From positions 1 through 57,148 of the forward strand of contig CAMDKK010000020.1 in assembly GCA_945901045.1 (NCBI GenBank): 57,148 bases of DNA, read 5' to 3'. The DNA comes from Limnohabitans sp. Rim8 (lineage in GTDB: Bacteria; Pseudomonadota; Gammaproteobacteria; Burkholderiales; Burkholderiaceae_C). The notes below the pieces were generated by a model. That model was not told where the DNA came from and made no database searches. It saw only the letters and a program-made list of their open reading frames with translations. This document shows, piece by piece, positions 8,452 through 17,649 of the stretch; position 1 is the stretch's first letter, and each line of letters starts with the position of its first letter. The position numbers and the translations under genes were made by a program.

Positions 8452-10815
8452 ATGAATATCAGCATATCCCGCCTGTCCCGGTTGATGCTTCGGTCCATCC
8501 AGAATAAGCCGATCGGCTACAAGCTGCGCCATGTGGTGACCATGAGCGTTTTGCTGGCCTTGGCGGTGTTCTTTGCGATCACCTCCTTCTGGCAGGTCGG
8601 CCAAGCGCTGCAGCGGATTGAAAATGAGGCAGTCGCCATTGCCGAGTTGACGGCGGACGCCAATGGATCAGCCTTGCGTTTTGACGACCCCATCACCGCG
8701 CATGAGCAACTGCGAAGTTTGCGTCACATTCCACAAATTCAGAGTGCGATTTTGCTGAACAAGCGAGGGCACGTTTTCGCCTCTTACCCCGCAACGGCGC
8801 CTGACTACGCCCCGCCTGTGGGCAATGGCTGGAACACTGGCCCGTTTGAAAGCATGCAATGGAGCTGGGCCACGCTGCGTTTGCAGCACCAAATTGACCA
8901 GGGTGATGAAAGGATTGGCGGTTTGATTTTGGAGCTGGACTTGTTCAGCGTCTGGCTTTCCTTGATGCTCAACGGCGCCGTGGCCTTGTTGGGTGTGGCC
9001 ATGGGCCTTTATTCAATCCGAAATCTGACATCTGCTATGCACCAGATGGTTGCCCGGCCAGTGTCGAAGCTGGCTTTGTTGATGCGCCAAGTTGCACAAA
9101 ACAATGACTACAGCCACCGCGCACTGCCTGGCAATGCAGATGAAGTTGGCGAATTGATCGCCGGTTTTAATCACATGTTGAATGAAATTGAAAGGCGCGA
9201 CCGCATGCTGGCGCAATACAGCGCCGAGTTGGAAGATCAAGTGCAGGCGCGCACCGCCGAATTAATTTTGGCCAAAAACCAGGCAGAGGCGGCCAGCATT
9301 GCCAAAAGTCAGTTTTTGGCGAATATGAGTCACGAGATCCGTACGCCCTTGAATGGCTTGTTCGGGGTGTGCGAAATGCTCCATGACACTGCGCTGGATG
9401 AAACACAAAAACGGTTTGTTGACCTGGTCAGTAGCTCGTCCTCAACGTTGTTGTATTTGATCAATGATATTTTGGATTTCTCCAAAATTGAAGCGGGCAA
9501 GTTACAGCTAGAGTCTGTACGGTTTTCTCCAACCAAGGCCTTGGAAGAGGTCAGTATGTTGTTTGCTGAACGGGCTCAGGACAGAGGTCTGGAGCTCATC
9601 CAAATGGTCGACTACCATGTGCCCGATACGGTGATGGGCGATCCGCACCGGTTCAAACAAGTGCTGAGCAATTTGGTGGCCAATGCCGTTAAGTTCACTG
9701 AGCGTGGGGAGATTCATATTGAGCTCAGTGGATCTGTAGATCCGGTGCAATTACCGTTTTTGCGATGTAGCGTTGAGGATTCAGGGATTGGCATGACCCA
9801 AAAAGAGCAGTTTGGGCTGTTTGAGGCCTTCTCGCAAGCCGATATCTCCATGGCCAGGCGCTATGGTGGCAGCGGCCTGGGTTTGGTTATTTCAAGGCAG
9901 TTGGCGCAATTGATGGGGGGCGTAGTTGACTTCACCAGCGTCAAAGGTAAGGGATCAACTTTCTGGTTTGATTTTCCAATGGGGCAGCCCGAATTTTTGA
10001 CCCCAGTTGCCATGGGTACACAACTGGCCTTGATCATTACCCAGTCTGACTTTGTAGCCAAGTCACTCCAAGCCGTACTGCAAAGGCTGGGTGTTCCATC
10101 GGAGTGGGTGCCGCAGATGTCCATGGATGAACTGGCGCGCTTCAAACAAAAAAATGTGAGTTGGGCCTTCATTGACCATCGGATTCAAGATAGAACCCGA
10201 TCGCAATGGCTGCAGACTTGGTCCACGGCCCTGGGGCCTGATGTGCATCTGATCGCCTTGACCCGAATGCGCTCGAGCAGTGAAAGTGAAAGGGCCAACC
10301 AAGATGGGATCGAGGTTTGTGTTGCTCACCCTTTGCTATTGGAGGATATTGCGCATGCATTGCAAATAGGTCTTTCTGCTAGGGGTGCGGGTGATGGACT
10401 TAAGGAGAAATCTGCACCAGCCGTGCCACTGCTTAAGTGCACCGTGCTGGTGGCTGAAGACAACGCGCTGAACCGCGAAATTGTGACAACCATGCTGCGC
10501 AGCATGGGCTGTGTCGTCATCATAGCCAGAGACGGCGTAGAAGCCGTGCAAGTGAGCGCTCAACAGGCTTACGATTTGATATTGATGGATGTGCAAATGC
10601 CGGAGATGGATGGCTTGGCCGCTTGCCGGGCTATTCGGCAAAGAGAGGCCGATCTGCATTTGCCGTCCAAACCCATCTTGGCCATGACGGCCAATGCGCT
10701 CACCGACGACCGTGATAACTGTTTGGCGGCCGGCATGGATGATTATTTAACCAAGCCCTTTAGGCGTGCCCAGCTATCGGCCTTGTTGCAACGCTGGAGT
10801 CGAATCGAAACTTAA
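8452..10815 (+). CDS. BarA-like hybrid sensor histidine kinase with CHASE8-like sensor
   Basis: A membrane sensor kinase of 787 residues. Transmembrane helices lie near residues 28-48 and 163-190 and flank a periplasmic CHASE8-like domain. HAMP follows (about 190-245), then HisKA with phospho-acceptor His294 in [11 protein letters not shown], and HATPase_c with [13 protein letters not shown]. Next is a degenerate receiver-like block near 510-620 that lacks a clear acceptor Asp, then an intact receiver with Asp713 ([13 protein letters not shown]). No HPt domain is present, so phosphate must pass to a separate HPt protein. The ATG at 8452 has only a weak ribosome-binding site, and a downstream ATG at 8485 is possible. 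The input signal and target are not visible. Confidence 0.85.
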   Translation: MNISISRLSRLMLRSIQNKPIGYKLRHVVTMSVLLALAVFFAITSFWQVGQALQRIENEAVAIAELTADANGSALRFDDPITAHEQLRSLRHIPQIQSAILLNKRGHVFASYPATAPDYAPPVGNGWNTGPFESMQWSWATLRLQHQIDQGDERIGGLILELDLFSVWLSLMLNGAVALLGVAMGLYSIRNLTSAMHQMVARPVSKLALLMRQVAQNNDYSHRALPGNADEVGELIAGFNHMLNEIERRDRMLAQYSAELEDQVQARTAELILAKNQAEAASIAKSQFLANMSHEIRTPLNGLFGVCEMLHDTALDETQKRFVDLVSSSSSTLLYLINDILDFSKIEAGKLQLESVRFSPTKALEEVSMLFAERAQDRGLELIQMVDYHVPDTVMGDPHRFKQVLSNLVANAVKFTERGEIHIELSGSVDPVQLPFLRCSVEDSGIGMTQKEQFGLFEAFSQADISMARRYGGSGLGLVISRQLAQLMGGVVDFTSVKGKGSTFWFDFPMGQPEFLTPVAMGTQLALIITQSDFVAKSLQAVLQRLGVPSEWVPQMSMDELARFKQKNVSWAFIDHRIQDRTRSQWLQTWSTALGPDVHLIALTRMRSSSESERANQDGIEVCVAHPLLLEDIAHALQIGLSARGAGDGLKEKSAPAVPLLKCTVLVAEDNALNREIVTTMLRSMGCVVIIARDGVEAVQVSAQQAYDLILMDVQMPEMDGLAACRAIRQREADLHLPSKPILAMTANALTDDRDNCLAAGMDDYLTKPFRRAQLSALLQRWSRIET

Positions 10816-11131
10816 AACGTGACCGATGCCGCAAGGTATCGGGAAGCTACACGGCTAGGGTGGGTCTTCGGCCTTAACCTAGAGGTTTTACGGCGAGACG
10901 GATAAAAGTTGAGCGGTAATTCGATTGTCAATTTTTAAATATCCCCCAAGGAAAAATCGCCCTAGTGTGCTGATCGCTCTCGCCCTTGCCCTTGCCCCAT
11001 AGGGTGCGTCTGATTGAATTATTCGAGTCTGTCACGGGCAATATCTCGGGCACAATCCCCAGGTGTCACCCCAATAGAAATACCCAGCATCGGCCGCTAT
11101 GCTACGCCCTCACGACCCAGGTTTTTGAACC
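10816..11131. other. Intergenic region between first and second hybrid kinases
   Basis: I find no gene in this 316-bp gap. Its first 70 bases carry the hairpin pair. The middle (10930-10960) is A/T-rich (TTTTTAAATA) and may hold the promoter for the following kinase pair, but no good -35/-10 pair stands out. Confidence 0.5.
10823..10882 (+). ncRNA. Candidate structured RNA: tandem GNRA- and UUCG-capped hairpins
   Basis: Eight bases after the kinase stop, CCGATGCC-GCAA-GGTATCGG (10823-10842) forms an 8-bp stem with one G-U pair and a GNRA loop. Twelve bases later, 10855-10866 pairs with 10871-10882 around a C(UUCG)G loop, with two mismatches and two wobbles. Both loops are of the stable type only when read on the plus strand. 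No T-run follows, so it is not a plain terminator. It matches no riboswitch I recognise and could be a 3'-end processing or stability structure. Confidence 0.35.
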
Positions 11132-12880
11132 ATGCACATGCCCTCACCTTTGGCTCAGACATTGGCGTTGTTTCATCTGAGCACGCTCTCAAGCCGCCAA
11201 AAACTGTTGTTGAGTTTGCTTGTAGGCGCCGTGGTCAGCGCCCTGCTGTTCAGCGTTGTCAACCACCCCGACTGCTCGCCTGTAGCCAATCTGATCGCCA
11301 GCGCCATATTTAGCCTGTTGTGCCTGATGGTGCCCAACCCGAAACTGTTCACTACGGTGGTCAATGTGGCCTTGGTGGTCGCGGCTGGTCTGATGTTTTA
11401 TATCACCAGCCAAACGGGTGCCAGTAACTCACCGGCCATGGTTTGGATGACGATTTTGGCCATCCCCGCCTTGCTCTTGTTGGGCCGGCGTTGGGCCGTT
11501 TTTTGGTTAGGGGTCATTCTGTTTATAAGCCTCCTGCAATATCTGGCAGTCATGCAAGGCTGGCTCAGCGGTGAGGTCAACACCACCGAAAGCACCGTCT
11601 TTTGGGTGCTGCTGAACCAGGTCGTGGTCATGCTCACCCTGATGCTGGCGGTTGTTTTTTATGCCAAGCTGCACCAAACCCAAATCAACGAAGTTGAGCA
11701 ACGCAGCCACAAGATAGAGCAAACGCAAGCGGCATTGCTGCAAACGCAATCGCACAAAGACGAATTCATCGCCTCTGTGGGGCATGAATTGCGCACCCCC
11801 ATGAACGCCATCCTGGGCCTCAATGGCGTGCTGTTGGCCGAATTGTCAGCCGACCCTGCCCGCGTGCGCATCGCCGAACACATCCGGGACTCCACCCAAC
11901 AACTGTTGTACGTGGTTAACGACATTTTGGATTTCTCCCAACTGGAGGCATCACGCCTGGTGCTGGTGCCCAAACCGGTGCAATTGGAGAAATGCCTGCG
12001 CGAGTCTTTGCGCCACTTCGAAACCAGAGCCCAACTCAAAGGTTTGAGCACAACGTGGCAGTTCCAACCAGGCTTGCCCTCTTGGGTTTTGCTGGACAGC
12101 CACCGCATGCATCAAATTTTGGGCAACCTGCTGGACAACGCCATCAAATTCACCCCGCAAGGGGGCATTCGGGTGGTGGTGGGCATGCAAGGCACACAAC
12201 TGCGCTTGGAAGTGCACGACACGGGCTTGGGCATCCCCCCCGACCAGCAAAAAAACATCTTCAACCGCTTTGAGCACGCAGACATCCAGACCAACCGGGC
12301 CTATGGCGGCACGGGACTGGGGTTGGCCATCTGCGAAAAACTGGTCGGCCTTCACGGAGGACGCATTGGCGTGCACAGCACACCGCTGCAAGGTTCACAG
12401 TTCTGGTTCGAACTCCCGCTTCAAACGGCCCAAGTTCCCGCCGAGCTAGAAGCCTCCTTCAGCGCCAATTTACCCAACCACCGGGCGCTGCATTTTTTAT
12501 TGGTCGACGACGACACCGTCAATCGCATGGTGGGTGAATTGGTGATTAAAAAAAGCTGGCCAGATGCCACCATCACTACCGCCAGCAGCGGCAAAGAGGC
12601 TTTGGATTTGCTGAACACCTTGCCAGTGGATGTGGTGCTGATGGACATGGTGATGCCCGACATGGACGGCATGGAAACGACTCGGCGACTGCGCACCCAT
12701 CCCAATCCATCGGTGGCCAATTTGCCGGTTTTGGGCCTGACAGCCAACAACAACTCACAAGACCATCTGCAATGCATGCAAGCGGGCATGAACGCTGTGA
12801 TGACCAAACCCATCGACACAGGAATCATCGTGGATCAGGTACACAGCCAACTCCGAATCTTTACCAGGTCTGTCCGATGA
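11132..12880 (+). CDS. Hybrid histidine kinase with multi-helix membrane sensor
   Basis: A protein of 582 residues. The N-terminal 180 residues form about six membrane helices with little periplasmic sequence, so the signal is probably sensed in or near the membrane. A short coiled coil follows (about 180-210), then HisKA with His218 (VGHELRTPMNAILGLNG) and HATPase_c (NLLDNAIKF, GGTGLGLAI). The C-terminal receiver has Asp505 (VVLMDMVMPDMDG). No HPt domain or DNA-binding output is present. The stop overlaps the ATG of the next kinase (ATGA), so the two are co-translated. The membrane part shares the pattern SP-x-M-x-W followed by GRR with the next protein, which marks them as tandem paralogues. 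Confidence 0.85.
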   Translation: MHMPSPLAQTLALFHLSTLSSRQKLLLSLLVGAVVSALLFSVVNHPDCSPVANLIASAIFSLLCLMVPNPKLFTTVVNVALVVAAGLMFYITSQTGASNSPAMVWMTILAIPALLLLGRRWAVFWLGVILFISLLQYLAVMQGWLSGEVNTTESTVFWVLLNQVVVMLTLMLAVVFYAKLHQTQINEVEQRSHKIEQTQAALLQTQSHKDEFIASVGHELRTPMNAILGLNGVLLAELSADPARVRIAEHIRDSTQQLLYVVNDILDFSQLEASRLVLVPKPVQLEKCLRESLRHFETRAQLKGLSTTWQFQPGLPSWVLLDSHRMHQILGNLLDNAIKFTPQGGIRVVVGMQGTQLRLEVHDTGLGIPPDQQKNIFNRFEHADIQTNRAYGGTGLGLAICEKLVGLHGGRIGVHSTPLQGSQFWFELPLQTAQVPAELEASFSANLPNHRALHFLLVDDDTVNRMVGELVIKKSWPDATITTASSGKEALDLLNTLPVDVVLMDMVMPDMDGMETTRRLRTHPNPSVANLPVLGLTANNNSQDHLQCMQAGMNAVMTKPIDTGIIVDQVHSQLRIFTRSVR

Positions 12881-14649
12881 ACCCCCTGGCCGTGGCCAAG
12901 CACTTTTTACTCACCGTTTTGGCACGCCTGCCAGCGCGGGTCAAAGAAGATAAATCTTTGTACATGTTGGGGGTGGGCAGCGCCGTGATTTTGGCGATTT
13001 TGCTGCTCAGCATCGTCATTCCCTACCCCGGTGCCAGGCTGAGTATGGGACTGCTGGCCCTGGGCGTTTTTTTGGTGCTGGCGACCATGGTCTCTGGCCT
13101 GTCCGTTCAAACGGCAGTGAACATCGCGATCAGTTTCGCTGTGGTGCACTTGTTTTATGCAGCCTGGCAGGTTGGCGGCATTTACTCGCCCCGGATGGCA
13201 TGGCTGACCTTGGTGCCCATCCCGCCTTTTTATGTGATCGGCCGTCGCGCCGGATTGATTTGGATGGCGGTGGTGCTGTTAGCCCAATCCGTCATGGCCT
13301 ACTTGACGTGGGCCAACTTGCTGGGCGAAAGCATCACGTTTGATCAGAGCCACGCCACCTTCTCGTTTGTGGTCTATGCTTTGGTGTGCACCTTCCTCAT
13401 GATCTTGCCCTGGCTGTACCACGTGCTCTACGAGCGCAACCTAGGCCTGAGCCAGGCGCACCAACAAGCCTTGCAAACCAAACAGATCGAACTGGAAAGT
13501 GCCATTCAAGTGCGAGAGCACTTTATCGGCCTGGTCAGCCACGAATTACGCACTCCCATGAACGCCATCTTGGGCCTCAATGGCCTGCTGCTGGGGCAAG
13601 TGAGCGATAAACCCAAAGCCCAAATGGTGCTGGAGCACACACAACGGTCGGCTGACCATTTGCTCTCTGTGATCAACGATGTGCTGGACTACTCGCAACT
13701 GCAATCGGGCCATATCAACGCCTGGATCGAACGAACAGACCTGCACCAAACCCTGCGCTCCGCCTTTGAGATGGTTAAACCCCGCGTGGAAAGCAGCCGC
13801 ATCGACTACCGCATGGCGATCGGTCCTGGCGTGCCCGAATGGGTTGAAACCGACCGCCATCGCCTCACGCAAGTGCTCATGAACCTGTTGGGCAACGCCA
13901 TCAAATTCACCCAGCACGGCCACATCGAGTTGCGCGTGGACAAGAGCCCAACAGGTTTGACGTTTGCCGTTCAAGACACCGGCATGGGCATTCACTCGAG
14001 CCAGCAAGCCCTGATCTTTGAACCCTTTCACCAAGGGCCCGCCCAGACCCAAAGCCGCTATGGAGGCAACGGCTTGGGCTTGTCCATCTCGCGGCGACTG
14101 GTGTCTATGCTGGGTGGCCAACTCAGCGTGGAAAGCCAAGAAGGCCATGGCAGTACGTTCGGCTTCACCCTGCCGCTGCAAGGCGTGCCCGCACCAGAGC
14201 CTGCAAGACACGACAGCATCCAAGCCTTGCAAACGGCCTCCATGCCGCTGCATTTTTTGGTGGTGGATGACCACGCGGTCAACCGCCTTTTGCTGCGCTT
14301 GCTGCTCGAACGCTCATGGCCCCAGTGCACCGTGCGCGAAGCTGAAGACGGGCGAAACGCCGTGCAAGCCCTGCAAGACCAACACCACGACCTGGTGTTC
14401 ATGGACATGGTGATGCCTCACATGGACGGCATCGAAGCCACACGCATCCTGCGCGCCAACCCAGACCCCAGAGTGGTCCGCACGCCGATCATCGGCTTGA
14501 CCGCTAATGTGGACCAACAAGACTTGGTGCGATTTGAATCGGCTGGGTTGAATGTATTGATGCTCAAACCCTTCACGCCTGAAAAATTGCGCGAACAAAT
14601 CGAACGGTTGCTGCACACGCAGGCCCCTGCAAGCGACACGATCCCATAA
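12877..14649 (+). CDS. Hybrid histidine kinase, tandem paralogue
   Basis: A protein of 590 residues with the same architecture as its upstream neighbour. Membrane helices occupy residues 30-185 (with SPRMAWL and IGRRAG), followed by HisKA with His222 (VSHELRTPMNAILGLNG) and HATPase_c (NLLGNAIKF, GGNGLGLSI). The receiver has Asp510 (DLVFMDMVMPHMDG). The start ATG at 12877 overlaps the previous stop. Translation of an open frame beginning further upstream would run through the preceding gene and is rejected. The H-box differs from its partner by only a few residues, which fits a gene duplication. An AT-rich hairpin at 14730-14759 may end the transcript. The function beyond phosphorelay signalling is unknown. 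Confidence 0.85.
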   Translation: MNPLAVAKHFLLTVLARLPARVKEDKSLYMLGVGSAVILAILLLSIVIPYPGARLSMGLLALGVFLVLATMVSGLSVQTAVNIAISFAVVHLFYAAWQVGGIYSPRMAWLTLVPIPPFYVIGRRAGLIWMAVVLLAQSVMAYLTWANLLGESITFDQSHATFSFVVYALVCTFLMILPWLYHVLYERNLGLSQAHQQALQTKQIELESAIQVREHFIGLVSHELRTPMNAILGLNGLLLGQVSDKPKAQMVLEHTQRSADHLLSVINDVLDYSQLQSGHINAWIERTDLHQTLRSAFEMVKPRVESSRIDYRMAIGPGVPEWVETDRHRLTQVLMNLLGNAIKFTQHGHIELRVDKSPTGLTFAVQDTGMGIHSSQQALIFEPFHQGPAQTQSRYGGNGLGLSISRRLVSMLGGQLSVESQEGHGSTFGFTLPLQGVPAPEPARHDSIQALQTASMPLHFLVVDDHAVNRLLLRLLLERSWPQCTVREAEDGRNAVQALQDQHHDLVFMDMVMPHMDGIEATRILRANPDPRVVRTPIIGLTANVDQQDLVRFESAGLNVLMLKPFTPEKLREQIERLLHTQAPASDTIP

Positions 14650-14729
14650 ACGCAAGTCTACTCTGGCGAATTGAAGGGCCACGATCGGACCTTGGTGAAC
14701 GGCAGCTGTCTGTATTTATTTAACTTTAC

Positions 14730-14759
14730 AAAAATGACGCCTTGGTAGAAGTCATTTTT
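14730..14759 (+). terminator. Rho-independent-like terminator after kinase pair
   Basis: AAAAATGAC (14730-14738) pairs perfectly with GTCATTTTT (14751-14759) around a 12-base loop, and the 3' arm ends in a T-run. The stem is AT-rich, so strength is uncertain. Confidence 0.55.
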
Positions 14760-14787
14760 GACTAGAATTTACATTCACTTGTGTATT
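14758..14787 (+). promoter_or_regulatory. Possible sigma70 promoter of YHYH operon
   Basis: TTGACT (14758-14763) and TGTATT (14782-14787) are separated by 18 bp and lie about 30 bp before the lipoprotein start. The -35 box is nested in the tail of the preceding terminator hairpin. Confidence 0.4.
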
Positions 14788-14818
14788 GATTTTGACATTC
14801 CAAAAGGTAGTTACTGAC

Positions 14819-16099
14819 ATGCGGGTTCATTTTTTAAGCCGACAGACGCTGAGTGCAGCGGTATGTGCACTGGGTTTGGTGGCTTGCGGGGGCAGCAGCA
14901 CCAGCGGTGTCACTGTTTCCGGCGCACCCACTGTCAGTGCTTCCACCGCTGGCAATGCGAGCGCAAGCATCGCGTTCAGTGCGCCTGTTTCCAATGGAGG
15001 CGCCAGCATCACCGCTTATACCGCCACATGTGTGAGCGGTTCTACCAGCGTCGTTGGCACGGGCACCGCCAGTCCGATTGCGGTTTCAGGCCTGGCCAAT
15101 GGCACTGTTTACAACTGCAGCGTCACCGCCAGCAACAGTGCCGGCACCAGTGCGGCATCTGGCACAGTTGCTGTGACCCCGACTTCAGGCGGTTCGGCCG
15201 CCACCACAGCGGGTGTCCTTTGCAGTGTGATGAACAGCGGCAATCAAGCTTTGTCATACACCAACTCTGCTCCAGGCAGCGCGTCCACAGCGGTGAATGA
15301 AACCTTGCCTTTCAGTTACAGCTGGTCTTGCACCACCAGCTTGCGATCTTTTACAGGCAATGGCGTACCCAACCATGAAGTGACTGACGGTAAGTTCGCA
15401 AGCAAGGTGTCGGCCCAGACGATCTCGGGCAGCGTGACCTTGACCCCAGTGGCCAACAGCACCAGCACGCTCGTTAAATTGCCTGGCTATGCCATCAACA
15501 GTGTGAAGATGGACCCGGGCACTGCGGGCACTTGCACCAATACAGCCACTTCGGTCACTTCGGGCTGCGACTATGCCGGTGGGAACGGCACATGGCGCAT
15601 GGAGGCCATGGGCGACCCCGCTGTGAGCCCCTGGAAGTTCGACTTTGGCACCGATGTGAACAACGCGCACGTGCAACCCAACGGCCAGTACCACTACCAC
15701 GGCATCCCCACCAATTTGATTCCCAAGCTCAACAACGCCAGCACCTCCAGCATGACCTTGGTGGCTTGGGCGGCCGATGGGTTCCCGATCTATGCCAACT
15801 ATGGCTACAGCACGGCCAACAATGCTTCTTCTGCGCTCAAAGAAATGAAGGGCAGCTACCAGGTGAAATCATCGCCCGATGCCAACCGGCCTGCCGTGAC
15901 GCTCTTTGCCATGGGCCATTTCCAACAAGATTGGGTTTACGCTGCAGGTCAGGGTGATCTGGACGAGTGCAATGGCCGCACCGGTGTGACGCCTGAGTTT
16001 CCGCAAGGCATTTACCACTATTACGTCACCAAGACGTATCCCTTTATTCAGCGCTGCGTGAAGGGGACGCCCGCTTCTTGGGCCTCCTCCATGCCTTGA
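14819..16099 (+). CDS. YHYH-domain lipoprotein with fibronectin type III domain
   Basis: A protein of 426 residues. It begins with a lipoprotein signal (LGLVAC|GGS), followed by a fibronectin III-like domain near residues 35-120 (NGGASITAYTATC, then NGTVYNCSVTASNSAGTS). A large C-terminal YHYH domain follows, with the name motif at NGQYHYHGIP and a second YHYY motif near the end (QGIYHYYVTKTYPFIQRC). The molecular role of YHYH domains is unknown; the His clusters suggest metal binding. The ATG at 14819 has AAAGG about 12 nt upstream, and an earlier start at 14786 would spoil the lipobox signal. It overlaps the HupE-like gene that follows, so the two proteins probably act together at the cell envelope. 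Confidence 0.82.
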   Translation: MRVHFLSRQTLSAAVCALGLVACGGSSTSGVTVSGAPTVSASTAGNASASIAFSAPVSNGGASITAYTATCVSGSTSVVGTGTASPIAVSGLANGTVYNCSVTASNSAGTSAASGTVAVTPTSGGSAATTAGVLCSVMNSGNQALSYTNSAPGSASTAVNETLPFSYSWSCTTSLRSFTGNGVPNHEVTDGKFASKVSAQTISGSVTLTPVANSTSTLVKLPGYAINSVKMDPGTAGTCTNTATSVTSGCDYAGGNGTWRMEAMGDPAVSPWKFDFGTDVNNAHVQPNGQYHYHGIPTNLIPKLNNASTSSMTLVAWAADGFPIYANYGYSTANNASSALKEMKGSYQVKSSPDANRPAVTLFAMGHFQQDWVYAAGQGDLDECNGRTGVTPEFPQGIYHYYVTKTYPFIQRCVKGTPASWASSMP

Positions 16100-17211
16100 G
16101 CCTCTCACAGCGTACCGGGCGTTGGCTGGCATGGCTGTTGCTGTGGGCTTGTGCCAATGCACAAGCCCATTTGATGGTGGCGCAAAAGGGCACGATCAAT
16201 CTGCAAGGCGACGGCGCTTACATGGTCGTCTCCTTGCCCGTATCGGCTTTTCAGGGCATTGATGACGACGGCGACGGTGCTTGGTCAGCACAAGAGTTGG
16301 GTTTGCATGCGGCCCAGATTCACATTCAATTGGCGCAGCAGTTGCTTCTTCGCGACGCGAAAGGCCCCAGGCCCATCGAGGGCGTGACGCTGATTCCCAC
16401 CCCTCCTGACGACAAGCCCAATGACCCCGTCACGCAGTTGGTGGTCATGGCCCGATTTGTTTTGGCCCATCCCGTGGCTCTCGATGCACTGGACCCCGAG
16501 AAGGGTCTGTTATTTCATGCAGGCCTGTATGGTCAGCAAGCAGCAGAAAAACAGTTGAGCATCACAGTGACCCAAGGGGCGCACAAACAACTGTTGATGC
16601 TTTCACCTGAGCGACCCGAACAGGCCTTGTTTCCCAGCGGATTGCAGGTGCTGATGGATTATTTGCATTTGGGCATCTTGCACATTCTCACGGGCTGGGA
16701 TCATTTGCTTTTTTTAGCCGTGGTGTTGCTGGGCGGAGGCAGTTGGCGGCAGGTCCTTTACCTGCTTAGCGCCTTCACAGTGGGTCATGCCGTCACGCTG
16801 GCTTGGGGCTTGCTGGGCCAGGTTCCGTTCCGTCTTCAATGGGTAGAGGCCAGCATTGCCGCCAGCATTGTGATCATGGCAGGCATCGATGTCGCCTTGC
16901 AACGCCGACAAAAAACCCTGTCCATGTTGTGGCGTATGGTTTGTGTCTTTGGCTGTGCTTTGTTGCACGGATTGGGCTTGGCTTCGAGTTTGTTGGGCAT
17001 GGGTTTGGACCCTTCACATCGTTTGTGGAGCTTGCTGGGTTTTAACCTCGGTGTGGAACTAGGACAATGCCTTGTGGCACTGGCAGGGGCTGCGCTGTGG
17101 TGGTTGCTGGTGATGCGATTGAATCCCCTGAGTCAGACAAGATTTCGATATCTTTGTTTGGCTGTGGCGATGATTGTGGGGACGCTCTGGACCATTGAGA
17201 GACTGCTTTGA
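16078..17211 (+). CDS. HupE/UreJ-like membrane protein with EF-hand loop
   Basis: An envelope protein of about 377 residues. A signal peptide (WLAWLLLWACANAQA) leads to a soluble domain near residues 30-185. The C-terminal half holds about six helices and carries the HupE/UreJ signature HLGILHILTGWDHLLF, whose His and Asp residues are thought to bind metal in nickel/cobalt transport relatives. The soluble domain contains DDDGDGAWSAQE, a canonical calcium EF-hand loop. The frame opens with TTG at 16078 (AAGGGG upstream) or TTG at 16096, both overlapping the YHYH gene end, so translation is coupled. Metal import or a metal-dependent envelope function is plausible but unproven. Confidence 0.75.
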   Translation: MGLLHALSLSQRTGRWLAWLLLWACANAQAHLMVAQKGTINLQGDGAYMVVSLPVSAFQGIDDDGDGAWSAQELGLHAAQIHIQLAQQLLLRDAKGPRPIEGVTLIPTPPDDKPNDPVTQLVVMARFVLAHPVALDALDPEKGLLFHAGLYGQQAAEKQLSITVTQGAHKQLLMLSPERPEQALFPSGLQVLMDYLHLGILHILTGWDHLLFLAVVLLGGGSWRQVLYLLSAFTVGHAVTLAWGLLGQVPFRLQWVEASIAASIVIMAGIDVALQRRQKTLSMLWRMVCVFGCALLHGLGLASSLLGMGLDPSHRLWSLLGFNLGVELGQCLVALAGAALWWLLVMRLNPLSQTRFRYLCLAVAMIVGTLWTIERLL

Positions 17212-17305
17212 TGTGTGTCAAAGCACGCCACGTCAAGGGCTGGCACCCAAAGGGCGTGTCAGAAGGTGAAATATCATTCACTTTTGTATTCTCCATAGCC
17301 GCCTC

Positions 17306-17626
17306 ATGCCGACGCCTTATCTGAGTGAAATTGAAGCGCCCGCACGCGCCAGTGTCAACGCCTTGCCAGGATGGACCCTGTTGGAGTTCGGCACCGACTG
17401 GTGTGGTCATTGCCGTGCTGCCCAAACGCTGGTGGCCCAAGCCTTGGGCCCGTTCCCGCAATGGCAACATCTTAAAATTGAAGACGGCAGTGGTCGAGCA
17501 TTAGGGCGATCTTTCAGGGTGACGCTGTGGCCTACGCTGATTTTTTTGCGAGACGGTCAAGAGCTTGCCCGCTTGGTGCGCCCTGCCTCTGCTCAGGATA
17601 TTCTGACTGCGATGTCGAAGGCTTGA
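17306..17626 (+). CDS. Thioredoxin-like protein with CGHC active site
   Basis: A small protein of 106 residues with a thioredoxin fold. The active site is WCGHC (Cys33, Cys36) and the expected cis-Pro is in LWPTLIFL. The CGHC pair is that of protein disulfide isomerases rather than the CGPC of classic thioredoxin, which suggests a more oxidising potential. There is no signal peptide, so it should be cytoplasmic. It lies 94 bp after the HupE-like gene, and a role in that unit cannot be shown. Confidence 0.85.
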   Translation: MPTPYLSEIEAPARASVNALPGWTLLEFGTDWCGHCRAAQTLVAQALGPFPQWQHLKIEDGSGRALGRSFRVTLWPTLIFLRDGQELARLVRPASAQDILTAMSKA

Positions 17627-17649
17627 AGTCATGAGCCTGTTGGCCAGAT

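Noticed and set aside
10823-10882. Cyclic-di-GMP riboswitch (GEMM-I) as the identity of the hairpins
   Set aside because: The conserved bases that link the GEMM helices are missing, and the element follows a gene rather than leading one closely.
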